NCBI RefSeq assembly: GCF_003202285.1
Contig: NZ_MASW01000006.1
Location: 558,001-622,000 of the forward strand
DNA length: 64,000 nucleotides
Direction of reading: 5' to 3'
Source of the DNA: Prauserella muralis
Lineage (GTDB): Bacteria > Actinomycetota > Actinomycetes > Mycobacteriales > Pseudonocardiaceae
This document shows positions 1-9,134 of the stretch, piece by piece; the first letter of the stretch is position 1, and every line of letters begins with the position of its first letter. The translations under genes were made by a program, and so were the position numbers. The notes under the pieces are model-generated. The model was given only the letters and a program-made list of their open reading frames with translations, was not told the DNA's origin and made no database searches.

Positions 1-508
1 GTTGGGCGGCGAGCTCGTTGATGTCGTCGATGCGGTCGTAGGCGTGCCGGCCGGGGCACGCGGTCGATTTCAGATCGCGATGGCCGCCATTGAGGCGCGG
101 CGCGCGGATCCAGCCCTTGGCGTGCGCGTGCCACAGCAGCCACGCCGCGGCCTCGATCTGCGCGTCGGTGGGTTGGTCCTCCTCGTAGTTGCCGACGAAG
201 CAGATCGCCCGCGCTCGGCTGTTGCGGCCGCCGGTGTGCGTGCCGACGCCGTCGACACGGTGCCCTTGGAAGATCAGCCCGGCGGGGGTGATCAGCCAGG
301 TGTAGGAGATGCCCCAGCCGAACCGGTCCTGGCCGACCTGCTCGATCGCCCGGATCGCGGCGTAGTCGTCGCCGAAGGGCGCCACCACGTCGGGCGCGAC
401 CGTCACCGAGTGGTGCAGCCACACCTCCTGGGCAGGCAGCGGCGCGTCGTAGTTGCGGTACGCCGAGGCGTAGCGGGCTCCCCATTCAGATCGCGGGATG
501 ATGCGCAT
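1..508 (-). CDS. N-acetylmuramoyl-L-alanine amidase endolysin (3' end cut by window)
   Basis: Peptidoglycan amidase of the Amidase_2/PGRP family, the phage lysis enzyme that cuts the bond between muramic acid and the stem peptide. The 169 visible residues start MRIIPRSEWGARYAS, the usual PGRP opening. Zinc-ligand motifs are visible: WLHHSVT near residue 31, and NGGHRDLKSTACPG near residue 142 (His and Cys ligands). The segment AICFVGNY near residue 100 is also typical. ATG at 508, two bases left of the upstream stop. The C-terminal part, possibly a cell-wall binding domain, is outside the window. Confidence 0.9.
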   Translation of the reverse strand, partial: MRIIPRSEWGARYASAYRNYDAPLPAQEVWLHHSVTVAPDVVAPFGDDYAAIRAIEQVGQDRFGWGISYTWLITPAGLIFQGHRVDGVGTHTGGRNSRARAICFVGNYEEDQPTDAQIEAAAWLLWHAHAKGWIRAPRLNGGHRDLKSTACPGRHAYDRIDDINELAAQ

Positions 509-510
509 GA

Positions 511-906
511 TCAGTCTCCCAGGGTGAGGGTGAGGATGAGGCCGGCGATCGTCACCAGGGCGCTGATCGCGGCGAGGGCGATGGCGAGGTTGCGTTGCCG
601 GCGGAACGACTCCTTGGCCGCGGCCTCGTCGGCGCGGGCCTGCCGAACCTCGGCGATGTCCTTGTCGTGCTCGTCGACGCGGTGCTCGAGCACGGCGATC
701 TTCGGGGTCACCTTGTTGGTCTGCTCCACCACGGTGGCGCTCAGACCCGCGAAGTCGGTCCGGATCGCGGAGATCTCGTCGTGGAAGGTGGCGCGCAACG
801 CGGCGAGTTCCTCACGCACGAACCGCAGCGCCACGTCCGTTGGGCTCTCACCAGGGTGCGACACGGGGGTACTCCACTCCTCGTCTCCGGGATCCACAGT
901 GGTCAC
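511..906 (-). CDS. Small coiled-coil membrane protein, holin-like position
   Basis: 131 residues. Residues 25-100 are charged and heptad-like, and residues 107-128 form one hydrophobic segment (LAIALAAISALVTIAGLIL), so this is a C-terminally anchored coiled-coil protein. It lies directly before the endolysin, where phages often carry a holin or lysis accessory protein. One membrane segment at the C-terminus is unusual for a classical holin, so that role is inferred from position. GTG at 906 overlaps the upstream stop (GTGA), implying coupled translation. Confidence 0.75.
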   Translation of the reverse strand: MTTVDPGDEEWSTPVSHPGESPTDVALRFVREELAALRATFHDEISAIRTDFAGLSATVVEQTNKVTPKIAVLEHRVDEHDKDIAEVRQARADEAAAKESFRRQRNLAIALAAISALVTIAGLILTLTLGD

Positions 907-1352
907 GGGATGGGCGCGACCTGGATCATGAACGACCCGTTGAAGAACTGGGCGCTCGTGGTCTGCGCCTGTAGCTGCGCGCGCACGACGATGTCGCCGG
1001 TTGGCGTGGCCGTCACGAAGTGATGGCACGCGAGCACGGCACGCCGCTCGCCGGCCTCCTCGGAGAAGTTCCCGCGGGGACCGACGCCGTTGCTGAAGTT
1101 GACGCCTCCGTCGGTGGATATGCCGAGGCGCATAGCGGCGAAGGCGTCGGTGACACCGGTCGGGCCAAACGCGTGCCCGTCGCCCCACCCCCATACGCCG
1201 ACCTTGGTGCCGGGGTCGGCGATGACGATCGTGCTGCCCCAGTCGCCCCACGCCTCGCCCGAGGGCACGGTCGGCGTATCGGGCAGGGTGATCACGTCGC
1301 CGTTGTAGCTGAGGTCGGCCGCGGTGACCCGCCGGCCCGCCCGTAACACCAC
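903..1352 (-). CDS. Hypothetical phage structural protein near tail end
   Basis: 149 residues, not recognised by family. It is rich in Gly, Thr and Val and lacks membrane segments or a signal peptide. It sits between minor tail proteins and the lysis genes, which suggests a small tail-tip or accessory virion protein. The GTG start at 1352 is supported by an AGGAGG ribosome-binding site at 1359-1364. Its stop overlaps the start of the next gene by four bases. Confidence 0.75.
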   Translation of the reverse strand: MVLRAGRRVTAADLSYNGDVITLPDTPTVPSGEAWGDWGSTIVIADPGTKVGVWGWGDGHAFGPTGVTDAFAAMRLGISTDGGVNFSNGVGPRGNFSEEAGERRAVLACHHFVTATPTGDIVVRAQLQAQTTSAQFFNGSFMIQVAPIP

Positions 1353-1365
1353 GAGCCGCCTCCTT

Positions 1366-1989
1366 TCAGAGTGCGACGACAGCCGGCTGCGCGAGCAGAA
1401 CCTGCGCGCCGGCGCCGAACGTCTTGGTCACCCCGTTCACGGGGGCTTGCTGGACGGTGAAGGTCTGCGGATTGAGCACCGCAAGGTCGTCCCACGACGC
1501 GGTCACGGGCAGGGTGTTGGTGTTGCCCGAGCCGAGGGTCTGCCCGAGGGCGATGTCGCCAGCGGCCGTGATGTCAGTGTCGACGCCGGTCACGTGCCAG
1601 TTGTCCGGCTCGCTGTTCGCGGCGAGCCACGCCTTAGCTCGTACCCGCGCGGGGGCACCCTGCACGGCCAGGCGCAGCCGGAACTGGGTGCCGGCGGCGT
1701 GGGTGAGCCCGGTGGTACGCGTCGAGGCGCCTGCCAGCGCTGATCCGACCCCGGCGATGCGCTTGCCGACGAGCAGGTCCACGCTGGCGCTCGTGGTGAA
1801 CTCGAGCCACGCGAAGTACATGTTGTCGGGGTCGATCACGCGGCCGCCGAGGATGACGAACTGGGAGGCGCCGGCGGCGAGCGCGTCAGTGGACACGGTG
1901 ACGACGGCGTCCATGTCGCGGCTGTCGATGCCGCCGAGCACTGTCCAGCGCAGCTCGTTGACGCTGCTCTGCGCGACCTGACCGGGCAT
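1366..1989 (-). CDS. Minor tail protein, C-terminal part of a split tail polypeptide
   Basis: 207 residues beginning MPGQVAQSSVNELRWTV, beta-rich in appearance and without a membrane segment. Its ATG shares one base with the stop of the 949-residue tail protein upstream (TGATG at 1987-1991). The upstream protein ends in a motif (SNGFGTADTGQVWTTSGG then SDYSV) that, in related phage tail proteins as I recall them, continues into a fold like the start of this one. The two ORFs may therefore be one ancestral protein, now split or joined by frameshifting. Role: distal tail or baseplate component, by context. Confidence 0.7.
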   Translation of the reverse strand: MPGQVAQSSVNELRWTVLGGIDSRDMDAVVTVSTDALAAGASQFVILGGRVIDPDNMYFAWLEFTTSASVDLLVGKRIAGVGSALAGASTRTTGLTHAAGTQFRLRLAVQGAPARVRAKAWLAANSEPDNWHVTGVDTDITAAGDIALGQTLGSGNTNTLPVTASWDDLAVLNPQTFTVQQAPVNGVTKTFGAGAQVLLAQPAVVAL

Positions 1990-4838
1990 CAGGGCGTCAC
2001 CGAGTAGTCGCTGACCGCGCCGCCCGAGGTGGTCCAGACCTGCCCCGTGTCCGCGGTGCCGAAGCCGTTGGAGACAGTGCGGTTGAACGTGTCGGTGGCG
2101 GAATCGTCGATCGCGGTGACGCGCAGCTGCACGCCGGCCGCGGTCACGTCGAAGGGGAACTCGCCGGCGTCGGTTTCCCAGCGCGGCCCCTGAAGGGTGC
2201 GCACATCCATCGCGGTGTCGGTGCCCGCGGTGAACTGGTGCGTGGTGGCGGACAGGATGGTGTCGGCGCGGCCCTGCTCGTCGTCTTCGAGGAGCCACGT
2301 GCGCCAGGCGCTGCCCGGTGAGCAGTTGAACACGAAGTAGTGCTTGAACTGCGACAGGCGCTCCTCGTAGCCCTGGATGATCAGGTCGATGGCCTGGGCG
2401 GCCATCCACTCGGGTGGGTTGGCAATGGTGATGCGGTCCCCGGTGTCGAGCGCGAGCACCTGGTCGATGAGCGCTGGGTTGCGTGCGAGGTCGATGCCGA
2501 GCTGGGGGATCCGGTCCTCGTCGACGGTGCCCAGGTGCAGCCGCCACCAGGCTTGGTCCTCGAGTTGGTCGTCGGTGGCCAGGTTGAGGGTGACCTTGTC
2601 GGGGTAGCGGTCGACGCCGAGCGGGTCGTCGACCGTCTCGCTCACGTTCATCGGGCCGGACAGCTTGACCGCGCGGGCGGAGCTGCCGTCGACGCGTTCG
2701 ACCGTGACGTCGTTGGCCGTGGCCTGGTCATCCGGGAGCGGCTCGAACGGCGGGCTCACGTGCCGCTCGTTGTAGTCGAGCGCCAAGGCGGCCTGGTTCT
2801 CGAGCTCGGCGTGGTTGCGCCAGCGCAGGGCGAGCGCGTCACGCCGCTCGTCGAAGATGGCCAGCTCGGCGTCGGCGGCGTCGTAGAGCAGGTCGAGGAA
2901 GGTCTCGGGCTTCTGCGCGCCCACGGCGACCGACTCGGCAGGGTCGCCGACGATGCGGTGGGCGACGCCTTCCTCGTCGCACAGGCGCAGGAAACGGTCG
3001 GCGGCGGTCTCGCCGGACCAGGCGACGAGCAGGTTCTTCACCGCGTCCCAGATCACCGTGTTGGTGTCCTGGTTGTAGACCGCGCAGTGCCCCATCGCGG
3101 TACCCGCAAGATCTCCGACCTTGCCCAGGTACACCGTGCGCGCCGAGCCGAACGTGTGCCCGGCGAGGGTGCCCTCGTCGACGCTGCCGACGGTGGCCCC
3201 CTCCTCGAACACGAAGATCTGCCAGTCAATGTCGGCGCCGACCTGCTGCAGCCAGATACCGAACAGCGCGTTCTTGCCATTCAGGGCGAAGGCGGTCCAT
3301 CCGCTGGTCAGGATGCTCGCCTCATTGCGACCCCACGCGCGCATCCGCAAGCTGCCCGCGGAGTCCAGCTCGATACCCCACTCGGCCGCCGTGCCCGACG
3401 TCGTCACGTTGAGGACTTGCCTGATGCCTCCCACACCTGCGTCGGGGACGTGCAGCAGCGAGAAGATGCGCAGCTCCCCGGTGGGCGCGGCCCACGGGAC
3501 AGGGCCGACGGCCGTGGTGATCGAGAACTCAGGGATGGGCTGGGAGGCGACGAAGTCGCCGTAGGCGGCCGGGCGGATGTCGCGCACGAAGCCCTCGATG
3601 ATGCCGAACGTCATCGGCGCCACGCCGGACAACCCGGAGGCGAAGCTCGTCGCGTCGGAGCCGTCCTCCATCGACCAATAGGCCACCGGGGGCACAATGG
3701 CCTGATCGGTGTTGCCGCGCCGCATCGCCGAGTCCAGCGCCGCCTCACCCTGGCCGAGCCGACGCAGCAGGCCGTTCGCGACGACCGGCACCCACACGTC
3801 GTTACCGGACAGGTCCCATCGCGGCGGCCAGGCCACCACCTCGCCGATGAACCGCACAGAACGGTCGACGATCTCGGCCTCATCCTGCAGGGTCCACGTC
3901 AGTCCGGCGTCGTCGGTGAACGTGGGTCGCGTACCAGGCTCGAGGCCGGCGAAGTCCGCGTCGGCGACGAGTGTGCCGGCAATGCCGTCGCGCACCTCGA
4001 ACCCGTGCACGAGGCCGCCGAAGTGAGCCTCGTTGTTGAACTCGTAGCCGCCGGCCTGAATGGAGCCGACAGTGAGATTCGCGGTGGACGAGAAGATGGA
4101 GGTCGTGCCAGCTGTGACCACCGTCGACCCGAGCTGCACCTCGGAAGGACCTCCGCCGAGATCATCGATCGAATCGGCGCTGTAGAAGGTGACGACGTGG
4201 TTGCCAGCGCCGTCGTCGACATCGAGGGTGGCCCGCACCGCCAACCGGCCTGAATCCGAGGCGACGGCGGCCGTGGAGCCGCGCACCTGCCGCGTGCCAG
4301 AGGTGCCATCGGTGGTCCAGGCCAGCTCGATCGTGCCGTTGGTGAGCAACCGGAACGTCCAGGACCGCTGGTTGCCGCCCGTGTTGTACTTCGCGGCAAT
4401 CGTCTGCAGGATGCTGGGCCGCCACGAGTCGGGGGTGATCTCGGCCCGGAGGTCAAGGTCGCCGACGATATCCAGCGCCGCCGCGTCCGATGTGGAGGCA
4501 TAGGACGTGTTATCGGGCAACTCCTCGCCGGTGAGCTCGAGCCCGACGTTGTTGGGCCCCACGCGCACCCGCAGCCGCGTGTTGCGGCCGATCAACGCGA
4601 ACAGATCGCTACGCGGGTTGCGCGGCGTGTAGCGGCCCACCACGGCGCCGTTGATCTTCGACATGCCGTTGTTGAGCTGCAGTGTGCACGAGCCCGGGTC
4701 AGCGCGCGAGGCCTCGTCGCCGCGACCACGAGAAATGACGATGTCCTGGCGCGAACGGGTGTCGGCCGTGACGTCATGCCACGCGCCTGAATAGTAGATC
4801 TCGGTGTGGATATCGAGCTTGGTCGCAGGGAAAGCCAT
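1989..4838 (-). CDS. Large minor tail protein
   Basis: 949 residues, directly after the tape measure gene, the usual place for distal tail/baseplate proteins. The N-terminus (MAFPATKLDIHTEIYYSGAW) and the following DIVISRGRGDEASRADPGSC segment match the opening of actinophage minor tail proteins. Residues about 115-300 and 405-600 look like concanavalin/LamG-type beta-sandwich domains, often carbohydrate-binding in tails. The C-terminus ends in a DTFNRTVSNGFGTADTGQ segment. ATG at 4838 is preceded by GGGAGGTGAACG, a strong ribosome-binding site. Confidence 0.88.
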   Translation of the reverse strand: MAFPATKLDIHTEIYYSGAWHDVTADTRSRQDIVISRGRGDEASRADPGSCTLQLNNGMSKINGAVVGRYTPRNPRSDLFALIGRNTRLRVRVGPNNVGLELTGEELPDNTSYASTSDAAALDIVGDLDLRAEITPDSWRPSILQTIAAKYNTGGNQRSWTFRLLTNGTIELAWTTDGTSGTRQVRGSTAAVASDSGRLAVRATLDVDDGAGNHVVTFYSADSIDDLGGGPSEVQLGSTVVTAGTTSIFSSTANLTVGSIQAGGYEFNNEAHFGGLVHGFEVRDGIAGTLVADADFAGLEPGTRPTFTDDAGLTWTLQDEAEIVDRSVRFIGEVVAWPPRWDLSGNDVWVPVVANGLLRRLGQGEAALDSAMRRGNTDQAIVPPVAYWSMEDGSDATSFASGLSGVAPMTFGIIEGFVRDIRPAAYGDFVASQPIPEFSITTAVGPVPWAAPTGELRIFSLLHVPDAGVGGIRQVLNVTTSGTAAEWGIELDSAGSLRMRAWGRNEASILTSGWTAFALNGKNALFGIWLQQVGADIDWQIFVFEEGATVGSVDEGTLAGHTFGSARTVYLGKVGDLAGTAMGHCAVYNQDTNTVIWDAVKNLLVAWSGETAADRFLRLCDEEGVAHRIVGDPAESVAVGAQKPETFLDLLYDAADAELAIFDERRDALALRWRNHAELENQAALALDYNERHVSPPFEPLPDDQATANDVTVERVDGSSARAVKLSGPMNVSETVDDPLGVDRYPDKVTLNLATDDQLEDQAWWRLHLGTVDEDRIPQLGIDLARNPALIDQVLALDTGDRITIANPPEWMAAQAIDLIIQGYEERLSQFKHYFVFNCSPGSAWRTWLLEDDEQGRADTILSATTHQFTAGTDTAMDVRTLQGPRWETDAGEFPFDVTAAGVQLRVTAIDDSATDTFNRTVSNGFGTADTGQVWTTSGGAVSDYSVTP

Positions 4839-4841
4839 CGT

Positions 4842-7598
4842 TCACCTCCCGCCCTTGCCGAGCACGACCTGAACGTTGCCGCCGCGAACCCGGATAGCGC
4901 CCCGCAGCCACCGCAGCAGCGCGTCGTCGAGGCCGCCCGCGTCGATGGACACGACCACCGGTTGCTGCCGCGGCTGCTGCGCCGGCGCCGGCGTGGCCAC
5001 ACTGCGCAGGAACCGCTCGACGATCCCGCGCGCGCCGGGCACGGCGTTGGTGCCGAACACATCCACGCGGCCGTGGCGGGCGGCGAACATGTCGGCGAGC
5101 TGGTCGTTGAACCGGCGCACCAGCTGGCTGTTGCCGCGGAAGGAGAAGTCCTCGAACAGACCTCCACCGCGCCGCAGGTGGCCAAGGATCTGCCCCGCAG
5201 CCCCGGCGAGCCCGCCGTTGGCCATCTGCACGACGCCGCTGCGGTCGATCGCGATCAGCTTCGCGCCACGGTTGCCAGCCTCGAGCGCGTCGAGGTTACG
5301 CGCAGCGCTGGCTGCGGTGGAGACGAACTCGCGGTTGGACAGTAGCGCCAGGATGTCGTCGCTGCGCGGCCCGCCGGGGCCTCGCACGAACCCGTTCGGG
5401 AAGGCCTGGACCGCGCCGCCGTCGTCGAACGCCTGGACCTGACCGCCGTCCTTGAATCCGGCCGACGACAGCAACCGGTTGGTGGCGGTCGGTCCGGTCC
5501 CACGCGACGTGAAGATGGTCGTAACCGTCGTCGAGACGTGATCAGGGATCTGATTGAGCCGATGCCTCAGATCGCTCGCTCGGTCCAGGGCCGCCAAAAT
5601 GCCTGGCTGGTGAATGCCGGTGAACACGTCCCGTGGCATGCCGAGGTAGCGATCGGCGAGTCGCTGCGCCTGCCGCCGAGTGAAGCCGAGCTGCTCGGCC
5701 TCCCGGATGAACTGAGCCCGCCGTTCGTGCACCGCGGTACGCGCGGCCTCGGTGGCTTGCTTCTGCGACTTGCCCTGCTGCAGGGCTGTGTCGAACGCTG
5801 TCTGCGCAAGTGTGCGGTACTCGTCGCCTTGCTGGACGAGGTTCTCCAGCAGGTTGCGGCCCGCCTCGGTGGAGGTGTTGACGGTGCCGTTGGCGTTGAG
5901 CAGTGCTCCCCGCCAGTTACCGGTCTCGGTCTTGACGCCCTCGATCTGCTCCGCGAGATCGGCGAGGCCGCCTTCCCAGTTGGCGGTGGCCTCCTCCAGT
6001 CCGATCTGGATGCCGAACAGCCGCCGCCACACGTCGTTGAGGGCGTCTGCCTTGTCGGTGGTGTCCGCGGTCTGGTCCGCCAGGGTGGTCAGTGATTCGC
6101 GCAGGGCGTCGGCGCCGGGCACGCTGGCGTGCATGGACCCGGCGAGCACGTCGCTGGCGTCGGCCGCGGCGCCGAACTCCTCGACGGCTCCCTCGACGGA
6201 GCCGCGCAGGCCGTCGGTGGCCCCGAGCAGGTCCATCGCGGCCTTGGCCTGGTCGGTGTAGACATCGCGCGTGGTGTTGCCGACGAACTCCTGCGAGCGG
6301 CCGGCCTCGACGATCCGCTCCAGCCGCGAGCGCAGGCCGTCGAGCGCCGGGCCGCCCTGGACGAGTGCGTCGATGTACTGCTTGTGGGACAGGCCGGCGC
6401 CCTGGACCGAGTCCTTGACGTCCTGGTAGGACTCGCTGTTGAACAGGGCACTGCGGGCGTTGGCGTCGAACTGCCCGTTGCTTTCCCGCAGCGCCGAGGC
6501 CAGCGAGCGCTGCGTGTTGGCGGCGTCCTGGCTCTCTTGCCCGAACAGCGCCAGCCCGGCGGTTGCGGCCGCGACCGCGATGCCGAACGGGCCGCCGAAC
6601 AGGCCCACCAGCCCGCGACCGGCGGCCTGCAGACGGCCCCCGCCGCCCTTGGCTGTTTTGTCCAGCTGGGTGTTGAGGTTGCTCACCGAGGTCGCCACGG
6701 AGTCGGCCACACCGCGCACCGCGCGGATCCCGCGCATGGCGGTCGTGAGCGCCAGCCAGGCGCCGATCATCGGGCCCAGCGCGCCGGTGATCGGCTCGAT
6801 GACGGCCAGCACGCCAGAGAGCACGTCGAGCGCGACGCCGAGCGCGTCGGACACGGTGGGCAGCGCCGAGTTGGACAGGTCGCCGACGACACCGACGAGC
6901 CGGGTCACGATGTCGACGGCCTGGCCGCCGTGCTCGGCCCACAGTCCGGACAGGTCGACCAGGATGCCGCCCACCTCGGGCAGCAGGTCGCGCATCAGTT
7001 GCCCGTAGTGCTCAAGGCCCTGCCCGGCGTCCTCGGCCCCTTCGGAGGTGATCTCGAAGAACTCGCCGAGGCCGGCACCGGTGTCGCGCAGCAGCGATCG
7101 GAGTCCGCTCATGACCGGCCCGGCCCGCTGGACTGAGGTCACCATGCCGGGCATCGCGCCCTCGGCGAACTCGACGACTCCTTCGGTCAGTTCGGCGACA
7201 TGGGGGACGCTGGCCTGGAACGCGGCCGCCATTTGTGGCCGCAGCCCCTGGTAGGCCGAGCCCATGCGCTGTGCGGCGCCGACGTAGGCCTGTTCGAGCG
7301 GTGCGGCGTCGGCCATGAGGCCGGTCCGCACCTCCTCGGACAGATCCTCGAACGACTGACGTACCGCGGTGTTCTCGCGTAGGGCGAACGCCCCGAGCCC
7401 GGCGAAGGCCACCGGCAGCGCCGCCACCGAGGCGCCGACGCCGGCGGCCGCGGCCGCCGAGGCGCCTTGCACGCCGCCGAGCACCTTGATCGCCCGGCTC
7501 CCGAGCCGGTCGATTCGGTCGCCGACGTTGTCGAACACACGACTGGCACGGTCCCGGCCGAGGACGGTGAAGATCAGGTCTCTAGCCGGCACCGGCAC
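4842..7598 (-). CDS. Tape measure protein
   Basis: 918 residues, the longest late gene, directly downstream of the tail-assembly chaperones. Tape measure proteins set tail length and are ejected with DNA. The N-terminal part has long Ala/Gly-rich helices and several hydrophobic segments (residues about 45-75, 265-300, 335-365). The C-terminal third has the repeated GFKDGGQVQAF / FDDGGAVQAFPNGF motifs common in this family. The GTG at 7598 overlaps the upstream frame; a second in-frame GTG at 7592 has better spacing to AGGAGG at 7602-7607 and may be the true start. Confidence 0.93.
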   Translation of the reverse strand: MPVPARDLIFTVLGRDRASRVFDNVGDRIDRLGSRAIKVLGGVQGASAAAAAGVGASVAALPVAFAGLGAFALRENTAVRQSFEDLSEEVRTGLMADAAPLEQAYVGAAQRMGSAYQGLRPQMAAAFQASVPHVAELTEGVVEFAEGAMPGMVTSVQRAGPVMSGLRSLLRDTGAGLGEFFEITSEGAEDAGQGLEHYGQLMRDLLPEVGGILVDLSGLWAEHGGQAVDIVTRLVGVVGDLSNSALPTVSDALGVALDVLSGVLAVIEPITGALGPMIGAWLALTTAMRGIRAVRGVADSVATSVSNLNTQLDKTAKGGGGRLQAAGRGLVGLFGGPFGIAVAAATAGLALFGQESQDAANTQRSLASALRESNGQFDANARSALFNSESYQDVKDSVQGAGLSHKQYIDALVQGGPALDGLRSRLERIVEAGRSQEFVGNTTRDVYTDQAKAAMDLLGATDGLRGSVEGAVEEFGAAADASDVLAGSMHASVPGADALRESLTTLADQTADTTDKADALNDVWRRLFGIQIGLEEATANWEGGLADLAEQIEGVKTETGNWRGALLNANGTVNTSTEAGRNLLENLVQQGDEYRTLAQTAFDTALQQGKSQKQATEAARTAVHERRAQFIREAEQLGFTRRQAQRLADRYLGMPRDVFTGIHQPGILAALDRASDLRHRLNQIPDHVSTTVTTIFTSRGTGPTATNRLLSSAGFKDGGQVQAFDDGGAVQAFPNGFVRGPGGPRSDDILALLSNREFVSTAASAARNLDALEAGNRGAKLIAIDRSGVVQMANGGLAGAAGQILGHLRRGGGLFEDFSFRGNSQLVRRFNDQLADMFAARHGRVDVFGTNAVPGARGIVERFLRSVATPAPAQQPRQQPVVVSIDAGGLDDALLRWLRGAIRVRGGNVQVVLGKGGR

Positions 7599-8105
7599 CG
7601 CCCTCCTGCTCGCTCGCCTCGAGTAGCTCGTCGGCGAGCCGGGCGCTCATCCAGAAGTCCCGCAGCGTCATCCGCCCGACGTCGGCCGGGTTGATGTGCC
7701 ACAGCAGCAAGAAGTAGGGCTTGTACCGCTCTACTTCGTCCGCCGGGTCCTCGAGGTCTTCGGGGTCGGTTGGGTAGGGTCCGGCGCCTCCGTCGAGTCG
7801 CCATCGTCCTCTGTGGACGTCTTTCCGCTGTCCGGCTCGACGAGCGTCACGCGCAGGCTGGTCACCGGATAGTCGAAGTCCTCGAAGGTCACCGTCTCGC
7901 CGGCGCGCTTGCGTGCCAGCCAGAACATCGCGTGGCAGGCCTCGGGGTCCTGCATGGAGAAGTCGGCCAGGAGTGGCCACCATTTCATGCCGGTGACCTG
8001 GCGCAGTTCGCGCTGCTCGCTGACGAGCACGTCGTGCAGGTTCAGCGTCCAGGTCTTGCCGTCCTGCTCGAATCGATACGTCGCGTTGACGTCGTTGGCG
8101 GCCAT
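7582..8105 (-). CDS. Tail assembly chaperone GT-type fusion by -1 frameshift
   Basis: The -1 frame relative to the gene at 7731-8105 stays open to a TAG at 7582-7584 and encodes a conserved-looking tail (EVERYKPYFLLLWHINPADV) with no start of its own. This is the lambda G/GT arrangement of siphoviruses: a fraction of ribosomes shift back one base near the end of G and make a longer chaperone that binds the tape measure protein. The best slippery site in the zero frame is CGGAAAG at 7821-7827; a GGACCCT at about 7768 is a weaker alternative. The exact shift site is not proven. Confidence 0.75.
7731..8105 (-). CDS. Tail assembly chaperone G-type
   Basis: 124 residues starting MAANDVNATYRFEQDGKTW and ending in a hydrophilic tail rich in Thr, Pro and Asp. 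Size, position between tail-tube and tape measure genes, and the overlapping -1 frame fit the lambda gpG class of tail-assembly chaperones, which are not part of the mature virion. ATG at 8105 lies eight bases beyond the upstream stop. Confidence 0.8.
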   Translation of the reverse strand: MAANDVNATYRFEQDGKTWTLNLHDVLVSEQRELRQVTGMKWWPLLADFSMQDPEACHAMFWLARKRAGETVTFEDFDYPVTSLRVTLVEPDSGKTSTEDDGDSTEAPDPTQPTPKTSRTRRTK

Positions 8106-8113
8106 TCGCGTCC

Positions 8114-8677
8114 TTACTGTGCGATCTCTCGGAGGATGTCGTCGACGACCTTGGCCGCGCCCTGGCGGATCTTCGGGCCGTGCTCGCGCATCGGCTCGTC
8201 GAACCACTCGTCGCGGGACACGGTCTGTGTGACCCACCGGTCCCCGCCGAAGACGGGGTGGCGCCACCGGCCCTCGTTCATGTGCGCCGGCAGCGTCCGC
8301 TGATCCGGCGGGAGCTGGCGGGTGTTGACCCGGACCCGCACGCTGGCCGACTGGCCCGACGAGCGGACCTGGGTGCCGATCGCGCGGGCGGTCGAGGAGC
8401 GCAGCCCTCGCCCCTCGAACGCCTTCCGCCGGGCGGTCTCGGTCTTCTTGCGCTTGCGGCCTAGCGCGAATTCCCGCCGGGCCTGCCCACCGCCGCCGCG
8501 CGTGGCCGAAGCCTCAAGCGATCGCACGGACCGTTGCGCGGCGTCCACGGCAGGCTTGGCCGCGGTGCGCATGCCGCGCGACATCCGGCGCGTCAGCTGG
8601 CCGTTACCGGCTTCCTTGAGCCGCCGGGCGGCGCGCCGGAAGTCGCCGGTGCCGCGTATCTCGTAGTAGGCGGGCAC
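8114..8677 (-). CDS. HK97 gp10-like head-tail/tail completion protein
   Basis: 187 residues, strongly basic, starting MPAYYEIRGTGDFRRAARRLKEAG. This opening and the RTAAKPAVDAAQ segment resemble the HK97 gp10 family of head-tail joining or tail completion proteins. It lies between the tube proteins and the chaperones; gp10-like genes usually sit before the major tail gene, so the position is a little unusual. GTG start at 8677. The function is a family-level inference. Confidence 0.65.
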   Translation of the reverse strand: MPAYYEIRGTGDFRRAARRLKEAGNGQLTRRMSRGMRTAAKPAVDAAQRSVRSLEASATRGGGGQARREFALGRKRKKTETARRKAFEGRGLRSSTARAIGTQVRSSGQSASVRVRVNTRQLPPDQRTLPAHMNEGRWRHPVFGGDRWVTQTVSRDEWFDEPMREHGPKIRQGAAKVVDDILREIAQ

Positions 8678-8680
8678 CGA

Positions 8681-9109
8681 TCACGGGAAGCTGTCGAAGG
8701 TGACCACGCCGTCAACCTGCACGGTGGCCGAGAACGACACCTTGTCGCCGACGGCGCTGGTGATGGTGTAGTTGCTGATCCAGCACTCGCCAGTCAGCCG
8801 CGGGTTACCCGTGGCGTTGCCCGCCGGGCCGTAGGTGAACGTGACCGTGGCGTCCTCTTTCTTGAACAGCCCGGACAGCACCGCGTGCGGGCCTGTCGTG
8901 GCCGTCGCGTCGAAGTGGCCGGAGATGTCCCACGAACTGTTCTCCAGGCCCGGGATCTGCTTCACGCCGTCGTCGCCGAACGCGGTGACCTCGGCCATCG
9001 CGCGGGCGACGGCCGCGGGCACGTTGTCGATGTACTGCGAGAGGTCCCGCTCGGTAGCGCCGTTGTCCTCGATGAGGAACTTCGAGTTCTTGCCGTGCGT
9101 GAACGCCAT
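8681..9109 (-). CDS. Phage tail tube protein (second copy)
   Basis: 142 residues starting MAFTHGKNSKFLIEDN, with DLSQYIDNVPAAVARAMAEV and AFGDDGVKQIPGLENSSWDI, the pattern of actinophage tail-tube proteins. The N-terminus closely resembles that of the neighbour at 9177-9887 (MAFVHSKSTRVLVNE), so the two are paralogues. ATG at 9109 follows AAGGAG. A rho-independent-type hairpin at 9135-9158 lies between the two tube genes and could tune their ratio. Confidence 0.8.
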   Translation of the reverse strand: MAFTHGKNSKFLIEDNGATERDLSQYIDNVPAAVARAMAEVTAFGDDGVKQIPGLENSSWDISGHFDATATTGPHAVLSGLFKKEDATVTFTYGPAGNATGNPRLTGECWISNYTITSAVGDKVSFSATVQVDGVVTFDSFP

Positions 9110-9134
9110 CGGATTCTCCTTGTCAGGGCAGGCG

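Noticed and set aside
2-931. Long plus-strand ORF over the endolysin region
   Set aside because: It is antisense to the endolysin, whose minus-strand frame has clear PGRP motifs; composition is that of a high-GC shadow frame.
2340-4253. 637-codon plus-strand ORF opposite the large tail protein
   Set aside because: Antisense shadow of 1989-4838: His/Arg/Val-rich sequence with no domain.
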